Assembly (NCBI GenBank): GCA_007095845.1
Contig: SFBI01000143.1
Span: 1 to 42,483, forward strand
Length of the DNA stretch: 42,483 nucleotides
Direction: 5' to 3'
From: Microcystis aeruginosa Ma_MB_S_20031200_S102
GTDB lineage: Bacteria; Cyanobacteriota; Cyanobacteriia; Cyanobacteriales; Microcystaceae
The first letter of the stretch is position 1, and the number at the start of each line of letters is the position of its first letter. This document shows, piece after piece, positions 41,567 through 42,483 of the stretch. Below the pieces are notes generated by a model. That model was given only the letters and a program-made list of their open reading frames with translations. It did no database searches and was not told where the DNA came from. The position numbers and the translations under genes are program-made.

Positions 41567-42067
41567 TCACTGATCACTAAAATCACCGTGACGTTGGATC
41601 AGGTCTGAGGGGCTAAGATTGGAGACGAAATTGCGAAAAGCTTGACGTTCCTGCTCATCGGCGTCACGATCGACAGGGATAGAAGCGGAAGCGATCACTT
41701 CTTCCATTACCCAGACAGGAGTGTTGGTACGCAGGGCAATAGCGATCGCATCACTGGGACGACAATCGATTTCTTTTTTGACTTCGCCGCGCTGGAGACA
41801 GAGGACAGCATAAAAAGTATTATCTTGGAGAGAATGGATGATAATCTTTTCTAAATCCATGTCCCAAGCTTTAAAAATATTAGCGATCAAATCGTGGGTG
41901 AGGGGACGAGGGGGTTTTTGTTGTTCGAGGACGGTGATAATAGCCTTAGCCTGATCTTGTCCGATGTAGATAGGTAGGGCGCGACGCTCGGAACCATCCT
42001 TCAGCAGTACAATGGGACTGCGAGTGATAGCGTCTAGGGCAATTCCAGCGACTTTCATTTCGATCAT
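41567..42067 (-). CDS. DUF151 bifunctional nuclease-like protein
   Basis: The 166-residue protein matches the DUF151 family: start MIEMKVAGIALDAITRSPIV, core LPIYIGQDQAKAI, and DCRPSDAIAIALRT. Plant relatives were described as bifunctional nucleases; the bacterial role is not settled. ATG at 42067 is preferred because the family begins with MIEMKVAG and a GGAG site lies 12 bases upstream; an upstream TTG would add six residues. The terminal part (about 130-166) is charged and variable. Confidence 0.88.
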   Translation of the reverse strand: MIEMKVAGIALDAITRSPIVLLKDGSERRALPIYIGQDQAKAIITVLEQQKPPRPLTHDLIANIFKAWDMDLEKIIIHSLQDNTFYAVLCLQRGEVKKEIDCRPSDAIAIALRTNTPVWVMEEVIASASIPVDRDADEQERQAFRNFVSNLSPSDLIQRHGDFSDQ

Positions 42068-42224
42068 GACTAATGGCTTCTCCAAGATAGAGATTCAGCT
42101 AGGGAAGGAGTGGGAAAGCAACCTGAATAATATAGTGCTTCGTTACACTCACAGTATGCCCTAAGATGGCAGAGATTAGCCTCATCTTTAATGAAAAAAA
42201 TACATCAGCTGCCGTCAGGAGTCA

Positions 42225-42248
42225 GGAGATTATTTTTATTTATTCTCC
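42225..42248 (+). repeat. 24-bp repeat GGAGATTATTTTTATTTATT
   Basis: With the preceding GTCA it matches 21951-21978 with one change, and 41494-41517 inverted. It lies between the DUF151 gene and the 5S terminator. Confidence 0.7.
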
Positions 42249-42334
42249 GGCGCTCCCATCTCTGGCACACCCCACACCCCACATCACCAGCAATTCCAAT
42301 GCCCAGTCCTAAAAGAGGAATACACAAAACCAAA

Positions 42335-42360
42335 CCCCCCAATCTGGTGAGATTGAGGGG
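42335..42360 (-). terminator. Terminator of the rRNA operon
   Basis: On the minus strand CCCCTCAATCT pairs with AGATTGGGGGG (10 of 11 bases) around CACC, then TTTGGTTTTGTGT. It starts 13 bases after the 5S rRNA 3' end. Confidence 0.8.
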
Positions 42361-42373
42361 TAGGAAAGAATAA

Positions 42374-42483
42374 TCCTGGCATCGAGCTATTGTCCCGGTC
42401 GGCAACCCGACAAGTATCTTGGCCACGGTGAAGTTTCACAACCGAGTTCGGGATGGAATCGGAGTGGTGCCATCACGTTAAAG
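42374..42483 (-). rRNA. rrf: 5S rRNA, 3' part, cut by window edge
   Basis: The minus strand reads CCATCCCGAACTCGGTTGTG, the conserved 5S loop, and ends ATAGCTCGATGCCAGGA, matching cyanobacterial 5S rRNA. About 110 of some 118 bases are in view; the 5' end and the rest of the rRNA operon lie beyond the window. No tRNA is seen after it. Confidence 0.93.

Noticed and set aside
42205-42426. 73-codon minus-strand gene
   Set aside because: It overlaps the 5S rRNA and its terminator, so it cannot be a normal protein gene.

Overview
The window reads as chromosomal DNA of a Microcystis-like unicellular cyanobacterium. Direct signs are many HIP1 octamers (GCGATCGC), scattered iterons built on CTGATAACTG and CAGTGATCA, several families of small non-autonomous elements, and cyanobacterial genes: D1 processing protease CtpA, an MgdA-like glucolipid synthase, class II aldolase, an InrS-type nickel sensor, DUF3318, DUF4079 and a bifunctional sterol desaturase/dehydrogenase. 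Species is inference; nothing here proves it.

Layout. 1-4482: start of a transposase-like gene cut by the edge, a membrane protein with a quinone oxidoreductase, the desaturase/SDR fusion, and the MgdA-like glycosyltransferase. 4483-5395: gene-poor, with a hairpin and an Rpn-type remnant. 5396-9423 (minus): secreted protein, hydrolase, SIMPL protein, glycine-zipper protein with upp, rpsU, InrS-like regulator. 9424-22700: housekeeping genes (ABC-F/Uup, DnaJ, TVP38, ABC-2 permease, RluE-like pseudouridine synthase, RecQ, EcfT next to Der) with MITE and IS-end debris. 22750-27103 (minus): DUF29 remnant, MscS channel, a triple-repeat membrane protein and glutamate decarboxylase.

28313-33293 is the most unusual part: a compact AT-rich plus-strand cassette of five genes: GAF sensor histidine kinase, stand-alone receiver, a coiled-coil/beta-sandwich protein, a CHAT-family cysteine protease and a small Pepco-like partner. 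It suggests a phosphorelay that gates a caspase-like protease, possibly a defence or cell-death system. Both sides carry non-autonomous elements with ISL3-like GGCTCT/AGAGCC ends, and the left one contains a perfect TATAAT 53 bases before the kinase start. Function is inference.

33754-35663 is a toxin-antitoxin island (YefM/RelE type, orphan antitoxin, HicBA) bracketed by direct repeats of about 115 bp, with 85-bp repeats inside. 35679-42085 (minus) returns to core genes: amino-acid binding lipoprotein, CtpA, aldolase, Fe-S aldo/keto reductase and a DUF151 nuclease-like protein. The right edge is the 3' part of a minus-strand 5S rRNA with its terminator, the end of an rRNA operon that lies beyond the window.
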